The notes below the pieces were generated by a model that worked only from the letters and a program-made list of their open reading frames with translations, searched no databases and was not told the DNA's origin. Positions 15,222 to 24,609 of a stretch of 64,000 bases of DNA are shown in pieces (positions within the stretch are counted from its first letter, which is position 1; each line of letters opens with the position of its first letter). Both the position numbers and the translations under genes were made by a program. Origin of the DNA: Mucilaginibacter dorajii. Its GTDB lineage: Bacteria > Bacteroidota > Bacteroidia > Sphingobacteriales > Sphingobacteriaceae. The stretch is taken from the NCBI RefSeq assembly GCF_024808255.1, contig NZ_JANTYS010000001.1, positions 62,001-126,000 of the forward strand, written 5' to 3'.

Positions 15222-15550
15222 TGTAAAGTTTGCGAATAGGAGCTTCGTACCTACCCATGACGTTTTGTATTTTACACAAACATTGGCTTTGAACGCCGGC
15301 GAAGACTCACCCGGCGAGGCTTCGCCCGCCACCCTCTCTTCACCTGCGGTGGAAAGAGGGGTTTTTATAGTTAATAAATTGATTACGAGCAATGTAAATA
15401 CAAAAAACTTCCAAACCCCTCTTTCCGGCGAAGCCGAAGAGAGGGTGCCGCGCGTAGCGCTGGCGGGTGAGTCTTCGCCGCCATGCGATCTACGCCATTC
15501 ATCTTCGTTTTGTAAAGTTCGCGAATAGATGCTTCGTTCCTACCCATGAC
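15222..15550. repeat. Palindromic repeat island, outer direct repeats
   Basis: Two 40-nt direct repeats, 15222-15261 and 15511-15550 (both containing TGTAAAGTT and CCTACCCATGAC), bracket a nested palindrome. Within it, 15297-15315 pairs with 15462-15480, 15331-15341 with 15436-15446, and 15351-15364 with 15413-15426, leaving an AT-rich loop at 15365-15412. The open frame 15172-15528 that crosses this island is an artefact. The layout resembles non-autonomous mobile repeats seen between Bacteroidota genes. Confidence 0.75.
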
Positions 15551-15560
15551 AAGTCCACCA

Positions 15561-15643
15561 TGTCATTGCGAGGTACGAAGCAATCTCATGCTCTACAGGG
15601 CGAATCTGCACAGTTCGCGATTGCTTCGTTCCTCGCAATGACA
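15561..15643. repeat. TGTCATTGCGAGG inverted repeat
   Basis: TGTCATTGCGAGGTACGAAG (15561-15580), running on to 15585, is matched in reverse complement at 15619-15643 with one mismatch over 25 nt. This TGTCATTGCGAGG...CCTCGCAATGACA type is a recurring intergenic element in many Bacteroidota genomes. Confidence 0.75.
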
Positions 15644-15664
15644 TAGCTTTATACTGTCATTTCA

Positions 15665-15779
15665 CCTTCAGAATTTCGCGAAATTTTACAACTCAGCATG
15701 ACAGGGTGGTGAGGTCGTTTGGCACATCATTCCGCCTTCAGAATTTCGCGAAATTTTACAACTCAGAATGACAGGGTGG
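15665..15779. repeat. Tandem 45-nt direct repeat
   Basis: 15665-15709 and 15735-15779 are identical except for one base. Both begin CCTTCAGAATTTCGCGAAAT and end ATGACAGGGTGG, with a 70-bp period. Each contains the palindrome AATTTCGCGAAATT. With the two preceding repeats they fill most of the gap between the sigma factor and FecR genes. Confidence 0.8.
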
Positions 15780-15940
15780 AGAGGACAGTTCTTTATTTGT
15801 AACGTCATTCACCATAAATACGCCTGTATTTAGTTCCATAAAAAATTGAAAATATTTTAAACAGGAGTAGGGGATGTGCCTTACTCAGGTTACATCTTAT
15901 TATATAACCAATATTAACTCTTGTCCAAAACAAGTTCCTA

Positions 15941-16981
15941 ATGAAAAAGAAATTACCTGCCGAGCTATTGGAGAAATTTTTTGCAGGCAACTGTGATGAG
16001 CACGAAAAGGATATGATCCTTGCCTGGTATGAGTCGTTTGAACTTGATCGCGACGATGTTACCGAGCTCTCGGCCCGCGAACAGGAGCTGTTTAAAATGC
16101 TGATGTGGCAAAACATCAACAGCAATATCAACGCGGCCGAAGGCGATGAGGTAGTTTCAATTAATCGTAACAGGGCGGGCAAATTCAAAACAATGCTGTA
16201 CTGGCTCTCTGGTGTTGCGGCTGTTTTGATCGCGGTGTTTTTTATCAAACTAAAACAACAACCAGTAAATAATACCTTACAGGCCACAAATACACAGCAG
16301 GTTTTTAGCAATACCACTAATGCCATCAAAGATATCATCTTATCAGATGGCAGCCGGGTTTGGGTAAGCCCCGGCTCGACCTTAACTTATACCAAAACAT
16401 TTGAAAAACACAGCCGTAAGGTTTCATTAACCGGCGAAGCGTTTTTTGAAGTAACTAAAGATCATTCGCGCCCCTTCTCCATTTCAACAGGTAATGTAAT
16501 TACCAAGGTATGGGGTACCAGTTTCAGGATTCGTGCTTACGCGGCCGATAAAACTACCCAGGTAGATGTGGTTACCGGTAAGGTTTCGGTATCTGTAGCC
16601 GGGCAGCAAACTAAGCCCGGTGCAAATAACATGCTTGCTGCAGGCGATGGGGTTATGCTGCTGCCAAACCAGGAAGCTGTTTATGATAAAGCGGCCGATG
16701 ATCTTAAAAAGAATATGGAGATCAAAGATGCCTCATTGGGCATGTGGAAAAAAGCAAGTCTCTCATTTAACAATACGCCAATAAGTGAAGTATTTAAAGC
16801 GCTTAACAAAAGCTTTAACGTAAACATAAGCTCAAAAGACGATAGTATCAATACCGATTTTTTGAAGGCCGATTTTACCAACGAAAACCTGCCCGCCATT
16901 ATGGAGATCCTTAAAAAAACGCTGAATGCAACCTACAGCGTAAATGGTAACAGCTTTGTGATGGAGAGCAATAAACAATAA
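15941..16981 (+). CDS. FecR-family anti-sigma factor
   Basis: A 346-residue inner membrane anti-sigma protein. The N-terminal cytoplasmic part (LLEKFFAGNCDEHEKDMILAW) would bind the ECF sigma factor. One membrane span lies at about 84-104 (MLYWLSGVAAVLIAVFFIKL). The periplasmic FecR domain (IILSDGSRVWVSPGSTLTY, GEAFFEVTKDHSRPF, WGTSFRIRAY) is followed by a C-terminal DUF4974-like domain (LSFNNTPISEVFKALNKSFN, at about 265-340). The periplasmic portion is expected to receive a signal from the STN domain of the SusC encoded next. The start is the first ATG of the frame, MKKKLPAEL. Confidence 0.92.
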   Translation: MKKKLPAELLEKFFAGNCDEHEKDMILAWYESFELDRDDVTELSAREQELFKMLMWQNINSNINAAEGDEVVSINRNRAGKFKTMLYWLSGVAAVLIAVFFIKLKQQPVNNTLQATNTQQVFSNTTNAIKDIILSDGSRVWVSPGSTLTYTKTFEKHSRKVSLTGEAFFEVTKDHSRPFSISTGNVITKVWGTSFRIRAYAADKTTQVDVVTGKVSVSVAGQQTKPGANNMLAAGDGVMLLPNQEAVYDKAADDLKKNMEIKDASLGMWKKASLSFNNTPISEVFKALNKSFNVNISSKDDSINTDFLKADFTNENLPAIMEILKKTLNATYSVNGNSFVMESNKQ

Positions 16982-17077
16982 CCAATTATACAGTTCAATA
17001 ACCAATAAAACCTAAAGCAGCCCATATGGAAAAAAAAAATCATTACCTAAACCCCATCCCAATTTCCTGAAAAAAAG

Positions 17078-17160
17078 AATAGGAGTGCTGGAGACACCCC
17101 TATAATTTTTACCCCCCGGTGTGCAACGCCTAAAAAGGTGAACCGGGAAGCCTATGTCTC
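17078..17160 (+). promoter_or_regulatory. Structured RNA leader in front of the STN-type susC
   Basis: The 208-nt gap between fecR and susC contains two possible hairpins: ATAGGAGTG / CACCCCTAT at about 17081-17105, and CCCGGT (17115-17120) with ACCGGG (17142-17147) enclosing GCCT-AAAA-AGGT. They may stabilise the susC message or attenuate read-through from fecR. This rests on pairing seen by eye only. Confidence 0.3.
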
Positions 17161-17189
17161 AATTTTTTTAAAAAGAAACACTTAAATGT

Positions 17190-20100
17190 ATGAAGATTTA
17201 TTTACAAAACCACTTTGACTGGTGTAAAATTATGAGGATCACTTTTAGTCAAATTATAATCATGCTTGTGTTTACAGGCATCTCCTTTGCAACTACCAGC
17301 AAAGGGCAGGGCCTGCTTGATAAGCGGGTTGATTATAATATTCAAAATACAAGCCTTACCAACGCTATACAACAACTGGAAAAAGTAACCAGCCTGAAGT
17401 TTGTATACCGCAAAAACCTTGTAGAAAATGAACTTGGCCTTTCTATCGATGCCAAACAGGAAAAGCTGGGCACCGTGCTTAGCAAGCTGTTAACGCCAAG
17501 AGGTATTACGTACGATATTATTGGCGATCAAATAGTTTTGGCAAAGGCTATAACCGTCACAAAACAACCCGATGCAGTGAATACCGATGAGCCCGAAAAT
17601 GCATCACTGGCAGTCACCAAAACCATAACCGGTAAAGTAACCGATGATCATGACCAGCCTTTACCGGGTGTTACTGTAAGCATAAAGGGTACCACTATGG
17701 GCACCCAAACCGATGCAACCGGTAAATACACCCTGAACATTCCGGATGCCGAAACCGAAAAGGCTATCCTTAATTTTTCTTTTATTGGCTTTAGCTCGCA
17801 GGAAATACCTGCCGGCGGCCGTACGGTGATCAATGTGCGCCTGGTAGCATCGCCAAGCTCGCTTAATGAGGTTATTGTTATTGGTTATGGCAGCCAGCGT
17901 AAAGGTGATGTAACCAGTTCGGTAGCTACCGTTAAGGCCGAAAACTTTGTAAAAGGCCCGGTGTTAGATGCCGGCCAGTTATTGCAAGGCAAAGTGGCCG
18001 GTCTTTCGGTATCTGCGCCCAGTGGCGATCCTACATCGGGCTCCGTGATCCTGTTAAGGGGAAACACTACCTTGTTGGGTGCCAACTCCGATCCTTTGGT
18101 ATTGGTGGATGGTGTCCCCGGCAGTTTAAAAACCGTAGTGCCCGAGGATATTGAAACCATCGATGTGTTGAAGGATGGATCGGCAGCAGCTATTTATGGT
18201 GTACGTGGTACCAATGGGGTTATCATCATCACTACCAAACGCGCCAGCAGCAATTTTACCAACGCGGTTGATTATAGCGGCTACGTAAGTACCCAAACCC
18301 TTGCCCGCGAACCCAAATTGTTTACCGCCGCCGATTACCGTGCCCAGATAGCGGCGGGCACCCGGGATAAATCATATGATTTGGGCAGCTCGACAGATTG
18401 GCTTAAAGCGATATCAAACAGCCTGCCGGTTACTACGGTACATACCCTTACTTTAAGGGGCGGTAACAGTAAAACCAATTATTTGGCTTCGGTTAATTAC
18501 CGGTCACTGAACGGGATCTTCCTTAAATCAGATAACCGTACTTTCTCGGGCCGGGTTGATATCAATCATTATATGTTTAATGATAAATTGAAGATCAACT
18601 TTGGTTTATTGCAGCAGGATAACGCCTTTACCCAAACAGCGGATGGCGGTACGTTTAATGGTTACACCTACCGCCAGGCTATACTGCAAAATCCAACCGC
18701 GCCCGTAAAAAATGCCGATGGTACTTATTTTGAGCAACCAAGTATTTTCAATTACCAAAACCCGGTATCGATGATTTACAACAGTGACGGGAGAACATCA
18801 AACACAACAGCAAAATACAACTCAACCATTACCCTTACGCCAATTGATGGCCTTAAGCTATCGGCATTGGGTTCATACACGCGTTTTAACCAAACTGCCG
18901 GCTATTCAGAAAATAAGGAGAATATCTCCAACATCCGTGACCACTTGAATGGTTACGCCGCTGTAGGTTCTTTACAGTCAATAGATAGATTGTTGGAGTT
19001 AACCGCTGAGTATAAAAAAACAATTGGCGATCATAATTTTTCGGTTTTAGGTGGTTACAGCTACCAGGATAATGATACGTTCTCGTTTTTTGAGCAAAAC
19101 CACGATTTTCCTACCGATATATTTAGCTATAACAACATTGGTTTAGGCCGTGCCGCGGCAAACGGCTTGGGTGTTGAAAGCAGTACAAGATCAGAAACCA
19201 ACCTCATCAGCTTTTTTGGTCGGGCTACCTATAACTATAAAGACAGGTACCTGTTATTAGCCAGCGTACGCCGTGAGGCCGCCAGTCAGCTTTATGGTGC
19301 AAAAGAACCCTGGGGAACCTTCCCGGCTGTGCAGGTAGGATGGCGGATCACCAAGGAATCATTTATGCAGGGGCAGCAAATTTTTGATGATTTGAAGTTA
19401 CGTGCAGGTTATGGTGTTACCGGTAACCAGCCGGCACAGGGCTTTTTAGGTGTAGGTTTATTAGGCTATGGCAACTATGTGTTATCAAACGGTCAATGGG
19501 TACAAACGCTTGGTCCGTCGCAAAATCCAAACCCAAACCTGCGTTGGGAAGAAAAACATGAAACCGATCTGGGATTAGACTACAGCTTGCTTAAAGGGAT
19601 GATCACCGGCTCGGTTGATTTGTACAACCGTAAAATAGAAGGTTTGTTATATGATTACGCCGTGCCAAGTCCGCCAAACTTATATCCGTCTACCAGGGCA
19701 AACGTAGGTGCCATGCAAAATAAAGGTATCGAGGTTTTGTTAAACATTACCCCAATACGTAAGGCTGATTTTCAATGGACAACCAGCTTCAATTTTTCAA
19801 CCAATACCAATAAACTCATCAGCTTATCAAACGAAACCTATAAAACAACCAGTAATTATTTTACAACAGGTAGCACCGGCGAGCCGATTCAAACCTTTAC
19901 CAACATCGTAACCGTAGGTAAAAACATCGGTGATTTTTACGGCTTTAAAGTTACTGGTGTATCATCAGACGGACAATGGATTTATGAGGATAAAGACGGT
20001 AAGTCAGTAGCGTATAAAGATTTTACCCACTCGTTTGAAGACAAAAGAGTATTGGGTAACGGTTTGCCTAAATATTATGCCGGCTGGAACAACAACATCC

Positions 20101-20531
20101 GCTATAAAGATTGGGATTTTAGTGTAACCATGCGCGGTGCTTTTGGCTACCAGATCTTAAACTTTCAACGCATGTATTATGAAAACACCTCTATTCAATA
20201 TTATAACCGCCTAAAATCGGCCAATGATAAAGTTTTTGGTACCGCGGTGCTTAATAAAACAATGCCGTTGGAGTTTAACAGCTATTATATTGAAAACGGC
20301 GATTTCTGGAAAATTGACAACATCAACCTGGGTTATACCTTCAACAGTTTAAAATCAAAGTATATCCACGCCCCACGCATTTATGTATCTACGCTTAACA
20401 CATTTGTAATAACCGGTTACAAGGGGATTGATCCTGAGGTGAGCCGCAGCGGATTGGATCCCGGTAATGATAACCGTGACAAGTATCCAACCACCAGGAC
20501 ATTTACATTGGGCTTAAGCGCAAACTTTTAA
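17190..20531 (+). CDS. SusC-type TonB-dependent transporter with STN signalling domain
   Basis: A 1113-residue outer membrane transporter. After a signal sequence (LVFTGISFATTSKG) comes an STN domain at about 50-120 (VDYNIQNTSLTNAIQQLEKV, LKFVYRKNLV, GITYDIIGDQIVL). It is followed by a carboxypeptidase-like domain (ITGKVTDDHDQPLPGVTVSI, 145-225), a plug (VIGYGSQRKGDVTSSV), the barrel, and a C-terminal strand TFTLGLSANF. The STN domain is the part that talks to FecR, so substrate binding should raise transcription through the ECF sigma factor upstream. A start at Met15 (17232) is possible. No enzyme gene is directly linked apart from the GH127 operon downstream; the ligand is unknown. Confidence 0.92.
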   Translation: MKIYLQNHFDWCKIMRITFSQIIIMLVFTGISFATTSKGQGLLDKRVDYNIQNTSLTNAIQQLEKVTSLKFVYRKNLVENELGLSIDAKQEKLGTVLSKLLTPRGITYDIIGDQIVLAKAITVTKQPDAVNTDEPENASLAVTKTITGKVTDDHDQPLPGVTVSIKGTTMGTQTDATGKYTLNIPDAETEKAILNFSFIGFSSQEIPAGGRTVINVRLVASPSSLNEVIVIGYGSQRKGDVTSSVATVKAENFVKGPVLDAGQLLQGKVAGLSVSAPSGDPTSGSVILLRGNTTLLGANSDPLVLVDGVPGSLKTVVPEDIETIDVLKDGSAAAIYGVRGTNGVIIITTKRASSNFTNAVDYSGYVSTQTLAREPKLFTAADYRAQIAAGTRDKSYDLGSSTDWLKAISNSLPVTTVHTLTLRGGNSKTNYLASVNYRSLNGIFLKSDNRTFSGRVDINHYMFNDKLKINFGLLQQDNAFTQTADGGTFNGYTYRQAILQNPTAPVKNADGTYFEQPSIFNYQNPVSMIYNSDGRTSNTTAKYNSTITLTPIDGLKLSALGSYTRFNQTAGYSENKENISNIRDHLNGYAAVGSLQSIDRLLELTAEYKKTIGDHNFSVLGGYSYQDNDTFSFFEQNHDFPTDIFSYNNIGLGRAAANGLGVESSTRSETNLISFFGRATYNYKDRYLLLASVRREAASQLYGAKEPWGTFPAVQVGWRITKESFMQGQQIFDDLKLRAGYGVTGNQPAQGFLGVGLLGYGNYVLSNGQWVQTLGPSQNPNPNLRWEEKHETDLGLDYSLLKGMITGSVDLYNRKIEGLLYDYAVPSPPNLYPSTRANVGAMQNKGIEVLLNITPIRKADFQWTTSFNFSTNTNKLISLSNETYKTTSNYFTTGSTGEPIQTFTNIVTVGKNIGDFYGFKVTGVSSDGQWIYEDKDGKSVAYKDFTHSFEDKRVLGNGLPKYYAGWNNNIRYKDWDFSVTMRGAFGYQILNFQRMYYENTSIQYYNRLKSANDKVFGTAVLNKTMPLEFNSYYIENGDFWKIDNINLGYTFNSLKSKYIHAPRIYVSTLNTFVITGYKGIDPEVSRSGLDPGNDNRDKYPTTRTFTLGLSANF

Positions 20532-20542
20532 TCATTAACATC

Positions 20543-22180
20543 ATGAAAAAGATACATTATATATTAAGCAGCGCGGTAGTTTTAACAGCAGCTGCAATTA
20601 CATTTTCCTGCACCAAATTAAAAGATAAGGACTACGCCACCATTGTGGCCAGCAATTTTACACCCGGCACAGAAGATATAGCCTCGTTACTTGGGGCAGG
20701 GTATACCTATTGGCGCCCGCTGGAGCTTGGGCGCAGTGCCAACTCTGTTTTCAGAACAAACGAAATTTCGGCAGATGAACTGGTAATTCCCGAACGCCCT
20801 AATGGCTGGGTAGATGGTGGTATTTATCGCCGGGTTCATGAACATAAATGGACATCTGACGAGGATAACTGCTACCAGATATGGAACAACGCCTACGCCG
20901 GTATCACTACCTGTAACCGGGTTATTTACCAGATAGAAAATGGCCTTATTCCTATTACAACAGGCAAAGACGCCGCCCTGGCCGAACTGAAGGTTTTGCG
21001 TGCATCGTTTTATTACCCGCTTTGCGATTTTTTTGGCAGCGTGCCCATCATCACCAAATTTGATTTACCTGCGGGCTTTTTACCAACGCAGAGCAGCAGG
21101 CAGGAGGTTTATAATTTCATCGTTTCAGAAATTACCACCAATTTACCGCTGTTAAGCAAGGCCAATGATCAAACAACCTATGGTAAGTTTAACCAATGGG
21201 CCGCGCATGCATTGCTGGCTAAAGTGTACCTTAATGCAGGCGTTTATACTGGTACAGCCGCATGGGATAAATGCATCATCGAGTGCGATGCCATTATCAA
21301 TTCGGGCGTTGGTTTTGGTTTGGAAGCAAGCCAGAGTTCGGTTTTCGCTACCGAAAATCAAAACTCAAAAGAGATCATTTTCGCCATTCCTTTTGATGAG
21401 AAATTTACTGCTGATGGTGCCAACGCTTTTGCTTTACACATGGAAAGCCTTGAGCCCGAAAACCAGGCTACGTATAACTTCCAATATTCGCCATGGGGCG
21501 GTATTTGCGCTATACCACAATTTATCAACACGTTTGATCCGGACGACAGCAGATTAAAAAGTAACTGGATACAGGGGCAGCAATACACCCTGGCCGGTGT
21601 GCCTATCAATGGCTCATTGGGCGCTTATACGGGTAAACCGCTTAATTATATTAACGTGGTGCCGGGTGTTGATTCAACCGAAGAAGTACACGGTTTCAGG
21701 CTTGGTAAGTTTGAGTACAAGCAAGGTGCTTTGCTGGGCTTAAGCAATGACTTCCCGCTGTTTCGTTATGCCGATGTGTTGATGATGAAGGCCGAAAGTA
21801 TGCTCCGTTCTGGCGATGCCAACGGCGCGGCTTTGTTAGTTACCCAGGTAAGGCAGCGTAATTTTACAGCTAACCCCGCAAAAGCTACCGTTACCGGTGC
21901 CGATTTGCAAAAAGGGAGCACGTATGATTACGGCCTGAGAAATCACCTGAATACTACGCACGAAGGTGGTGCCGATATTCAATACGGCAGGTTTTTAGAT
22001 GAACTGGCCTGGGAATTTAATACCGAAGGGCGCCGCCGGCAGGATTTGATCCGTTTTGGGGTTTATACCAAAAAATCATGGCTGTCGCACTCGCCCAATG
22101 GCGATTACCGCGCTTTGCTGCCATTACCAAGGCAGGAAGTTGTTAAAAATACCAACCTTAAACAAAATACCGGTTATTAA
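20543..22180 (+). CDS. SusD/RagB-family lipoprotein
   Basis: A 545-residue outer membrane binding lipoprotein paired with the STN-type SusC, with an 11-nt gap. The lipoprotein signal ends at AITFSC. The N-terminal SusD region includes NDCYQIW-like DEDNCYQIWNNAYAGITTCN and LKVLRASFYYPLCDFFGSVP. The C-terminal part has FRYADVLMMKAESMLRSGD, ELAWEFNTEGRRRQDLIRFG and the final LLPLPRQEV. It should capture the oligosaccharide for the transporter. Confidence 0.92.
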   Translation: MKKIHYILSSAVVLTAAAITFSCTKLKDKDYATIVASNFTPGTEDIASLLGAGYTYWRPLELGRSANSVFRTNEISADELVIPERPNGWVDGGIYRRVHEHKWTSDEDNCYQIWNNAYAGITTCNRVIYQIENGLIPITTGKDAALAELKVLRASFYYPLCDFFGSVPIITKFDLPAGFLPTQSSRQEVYNFIVSEITTNLPLLSKANDQTTYGKFNQWAAHALLAKVYLNAGVYTGTAAWDKCIIECDAIINSGVGFGLEASQSSVFATENQNSKEIIFAIPFDEKFTADGANAFALHMESLEPENQATYNFQYSPWGGICAIPQFINTFDPDDSRLKSNWIQGQQYTLAGVPINGSLGAYTGKPLNYINVVPGVDSTEEVHGFRLGKFEYKQGALLGLSNDFPLFRYADVLMMKAESMLRSGDANGAALLVTQVRQRNFTANPAKATVTGADLQKGSTYDYGLRNHLNTTHEGGADIQYGRFLDELAWEFNTEGRRRQDLIRFGVYTKKSWLSHSPNGDYRALLPLPRQEVVKNTNLKQNTGY

Positions 22181-22246
22181 TAAATGGAAAGCACAGGGCG
22201 TTTTACCAGGTTAAATCGCTTTGGGAATATAAACAAGTGAGTTTTA

Positions 22247-22381
22247 GGCTAAAGCCATTTTGTTGGTTGCTTTATGAACCGTTGACTAAAGTCAAACGGC
22301 AATGAATATAAAATCGGTTAGAAATTCATTGCCGTCCCATTTATGGGGCGGAAAAGTAACAATCGAAAGGTGGCTTTAGCC
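22247..22381. repeat. Nested inverted repeat (GGCTAAAGCCA type)
   Basis: GGCTAAAGCCA (22247-22257) is mirrored by TGGCTTTAGCC (22371-22381), and inside it ACGGCAATGAAT (22296-22307) is mirrored by ATTCATTGCCGT (22324-22335), all without mismatch. It lies between susD and the GH127 operon and could fold into a long hairpin in read-through RNA. Confidence 0.75.
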
Positions 22382-22426
22382 CAATGTGATTAGGTTAAAG
22401 GCCTGAAGGGTTGCTCCATAGGAGCA

Positions 22427-22537
22427 AAAGCTTTGTAGCATATAAAAATTAAGATTTTGCGTGCCGTTAGGTACGCTACACAGCGTTCCGTACCTACGGC
22501 ACGGAGCTTCGTTTCTTATTATATGCTACAAAGCTTT
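22427..22537. repeat. Nested inverted repeat (AAAGCTTTGTAGC type)
   Basis: AAAGCTTTGTAGCATATAA (22427-22445) is mirrored perfectly at 22519-22537. An inner arm GTGCCGTTAGGTACG (22461-22475) pairs with CGTACCTACGGCAC (22489-22502) with one extra base. The outer flanks (GGAGCAAAAGC / GCTTTACCCCC) continue the similarity. This is another common palindromic intergenic element of the group, not a gene. Confidence 0.75.
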
Positions 22538-22632
22538 ACCCCCTACGGGGGATGAAACGCTTTACATAATCACATCGGGCTTAGCCTGATAATCCTGTAT
22601 TTTATGCCTTGTGCTTTTATAATATAAAAAAG

Positions 22633-24609
22633 ATGAAGAGAATACTAATTGTTTTATCGTTTTACTGTGTGGGTGCTTACGCGCAAAACAAAGATTATCC
22701 TATTAAACCGGTATCATTTACCAATGTAAAGTTAGATGATCATTTTTGGTCGCCACGGATTGAAACCAACCGTACGGTAACCATACCGGCATCATTTGCC
22801 CGTTGCGAAAACACCGGCCGGGTAAAAAACTTTGAAATGGCTGCTGCCAGGAGCGGTAAGTTTTGTACCAAGTTCCCTTTTGACGATACCGATATTTATA
22901 AAACCATCGAAGGCGCATCGTATTCCATGGCCGTTCATCCCGATGCAAGGCTGAACGCTTATGTCGATTCGCTGATCACCATAGTGGGTAAAGCCCAGGA
23001 GCCAGATGGTTATTTATATACCGCCCGTACCATCGATCCATTGCACCCGCACCCATGGTCGGGGCCGGAGCGTTGGGTTAAAGAGAACGAGCTGAGCCAT
23101 GAACTATACAACTCGGGCCATATGTTTGAGGCTGCCACAGCACATTACCTGGCCACCAATAAGCGTAACTTTTTAGATATCGCTTTGCGCAATGCCGATC
23201 TGTTGGTTAAAACCTTCGGCCCCGGTAAAAGGCACGTGGCCCCGGGGCACGAAATTGTAGAAATGGGCCTGGTGCGCCTGTACCGCATCACCGGGAAAAA
23301 AGAATACCTAAACCTTGCTAAGTTTTTTATTGACGAACGCGGTCATCGTGCCTATGATAAAACCAGTACCGACGAGTGGAAAAATGGGATGTACTGGCAG
23401 GATAACTTGCCGGTTGTTGACCAGGACGATGCCGAAGGTCACGCCGTAAGGGCCATGTACCTGTACTCGGGCATGGCCGATGTAGCAGCCTTAACAGGTG
23501 ATAAGGAATACCTTACCGCTATTGATAAGATCTGGAATAACATGGTGAGCAAGAAAATTTATGTTCAGGGCGGAATTGGGGCCGTACCGGGCGGTGAGCG
23601 TTTTGGGGCAGACTATGAGCTGCCCAACGCCACGGCTTATAACGAAACCTGTGCCGCCATTGGCGATGTATATTGGAACCAGCGCATGTTTTTGCTGCAT
23701 GGCGAGGCTAAATACATTGATGTACTGGAAAAGGTGTTATATAATGGCCTGATCTCGGGTGTGGGCCTTGATGGGCAATCATTTTTTTATACCAATGCCA
23801 TGCAGGTAACCAACGGCTTTACGCATCCGGCGTTGGAGGCCGGCAGGTCGGGCTGGTTTGAATGTTCCTGCTGCCCAACCAATATGGCGCGTTTCCTGCC
23901 ATCGCTATCGGGTTATATTTATGCCCAAAAAGATAAAGATGTGTTTGTAAACCTGTTTATAGCGGGCAATGCCGCGCTTGAGGTGGAAGGCAAAAAAGTA
24001 AACATAGTACAACGCAACAATTACCCCTGGAATGGCACGCTTGCATTTGAGGTATCGCCAGAGGAACCCGCTACTTTTGCCCTGCGTGTAAGGTTACCAG
24101 GTTGGGCCAGGGCCGAGGCTATTCCGTCCGATCTGTATTCATTTCAAAATAAAGCCGCTACCCGTATCAGCATAAAATTAAATGGCAAACCAGTAAGCTA
24201 TAAAATTGAAAATGGCTATGCTATAATAAATAGGCAATGGAAAAAAGGCGATAACATTCAAATGGATTTGCCTATGCAGGTGAAAAAGGTGGTTGCCAAC
24301 AAGGCACTGGCCGATGATAAAGGCAAAACAGCTTTACAACGTGGTCCGATCATGTATTGTGCCGAGTGGCCGGATAATAAAGCAAGTGTAAGCAGTATCG
24401 TGATCCCTGCTAATGCCACTTTTAAACCGGTAGCTGAGGCTGGCTTATTGAATGGTATAACTGTTTTAAAAGGCGAGGTATTGAGTAAAGGCGTTAATGG
24501 CGCGGCGGCCAAAAAGGTTGAGCTTACCGCCATTCCGTATTACTCATGGGCCAACCGGGGTAAAGGCGAAATGACAGTTTGGTTTCCTGAAGCAAATAGC
24601 GGTAAATAA
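22633..24609 (+). CDS. GH127 beta-L-arabinofuranosidase-like glycosidase
   Basis: Glycoside hydrolase family 127 (DUF1680); known members remove beta-L-arabinofuranose from arabino-oligosaccharides or hydroxyproline-rich glycoproteins. I start at MKRILIVLSF (658 aa), which gives a signal peptide ending at AYAQ; the upstream TTG adds eight unlikely residues. The zinc and catalytic set is complete: Glu338 and Cys340 in AYNETCAAIGD and Cys413-Cys414 in FECSCCPTNMARF, in the same order and nearly the same numbering as the characterised Bifidobacterium enzyme. Other conserved parts are DDTDIYKTIEGASY and NSGHMFEAATAHY. It opens a five-gene run whose other members look like cell-surface modification genes. 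Confidence 0.9.
   Translation: MKRILIVLSFYCVGAYAQNKDYPIKPVSFTNVKLDDHFWSPRIETNRTVTIPASFARCENTGRVKNFEMAAARSGKFCTKFPFDDTDIYKTIEGASYSMAVHPDARLNAYVDSLITIVGKAQEPDGYLYTARTIDPLHPHPWSGPERWVKENELSHELYNSGHMFEAATAHYLATNKRNFLDIALRNADLLVKTFGPGKRHVAPGHEIVEMGLVRLYRITGKKEYLNLAKFFIDERGHRAYDKTSTDEWKNGMYWQDNLPVVDQDDAEGHAVRAMYLYSGMADVAALTGDKEYLTAIDKIWNNMVSKKIYVQGGIGAVPGGERFGADYELPNATAYNETCAAIGDVYWNQRMFLLHGEAKYIDVLEKVLYNGLISGVGLDGQSFFYTNAMQVTNGFTHPALEAGRSGWFECSCCPTNMARFLPSLSGYIYAQKDKDVFVNLFIAGNAALEVEGKKVNIVQRNNYPWNGTLAFEVSPEEPATFALRVRLPGWARAEAIPSDLYSFQNKAATRISIKLNGKPVSYKIENGYAIINRQWKKGDNIQMDLPMQVKKVVANKALADDKGKTALQRGPIMYCAEWPDNKASVSSIVIPANATFKPVAEAGLLNGITVLKGEVLSKGVNGAAAKKVELTAIPYYSWANRGKGEMTVWFPEANSGK

Noticed and set aside
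15172..15528. A 118-codon open frame on the plus strand
   Set aside because: It runs through the palindromic repeat island, has no domain or signal, and a mirror frame of similar kind exists on the minus strand. It is a by-product of the repeats.
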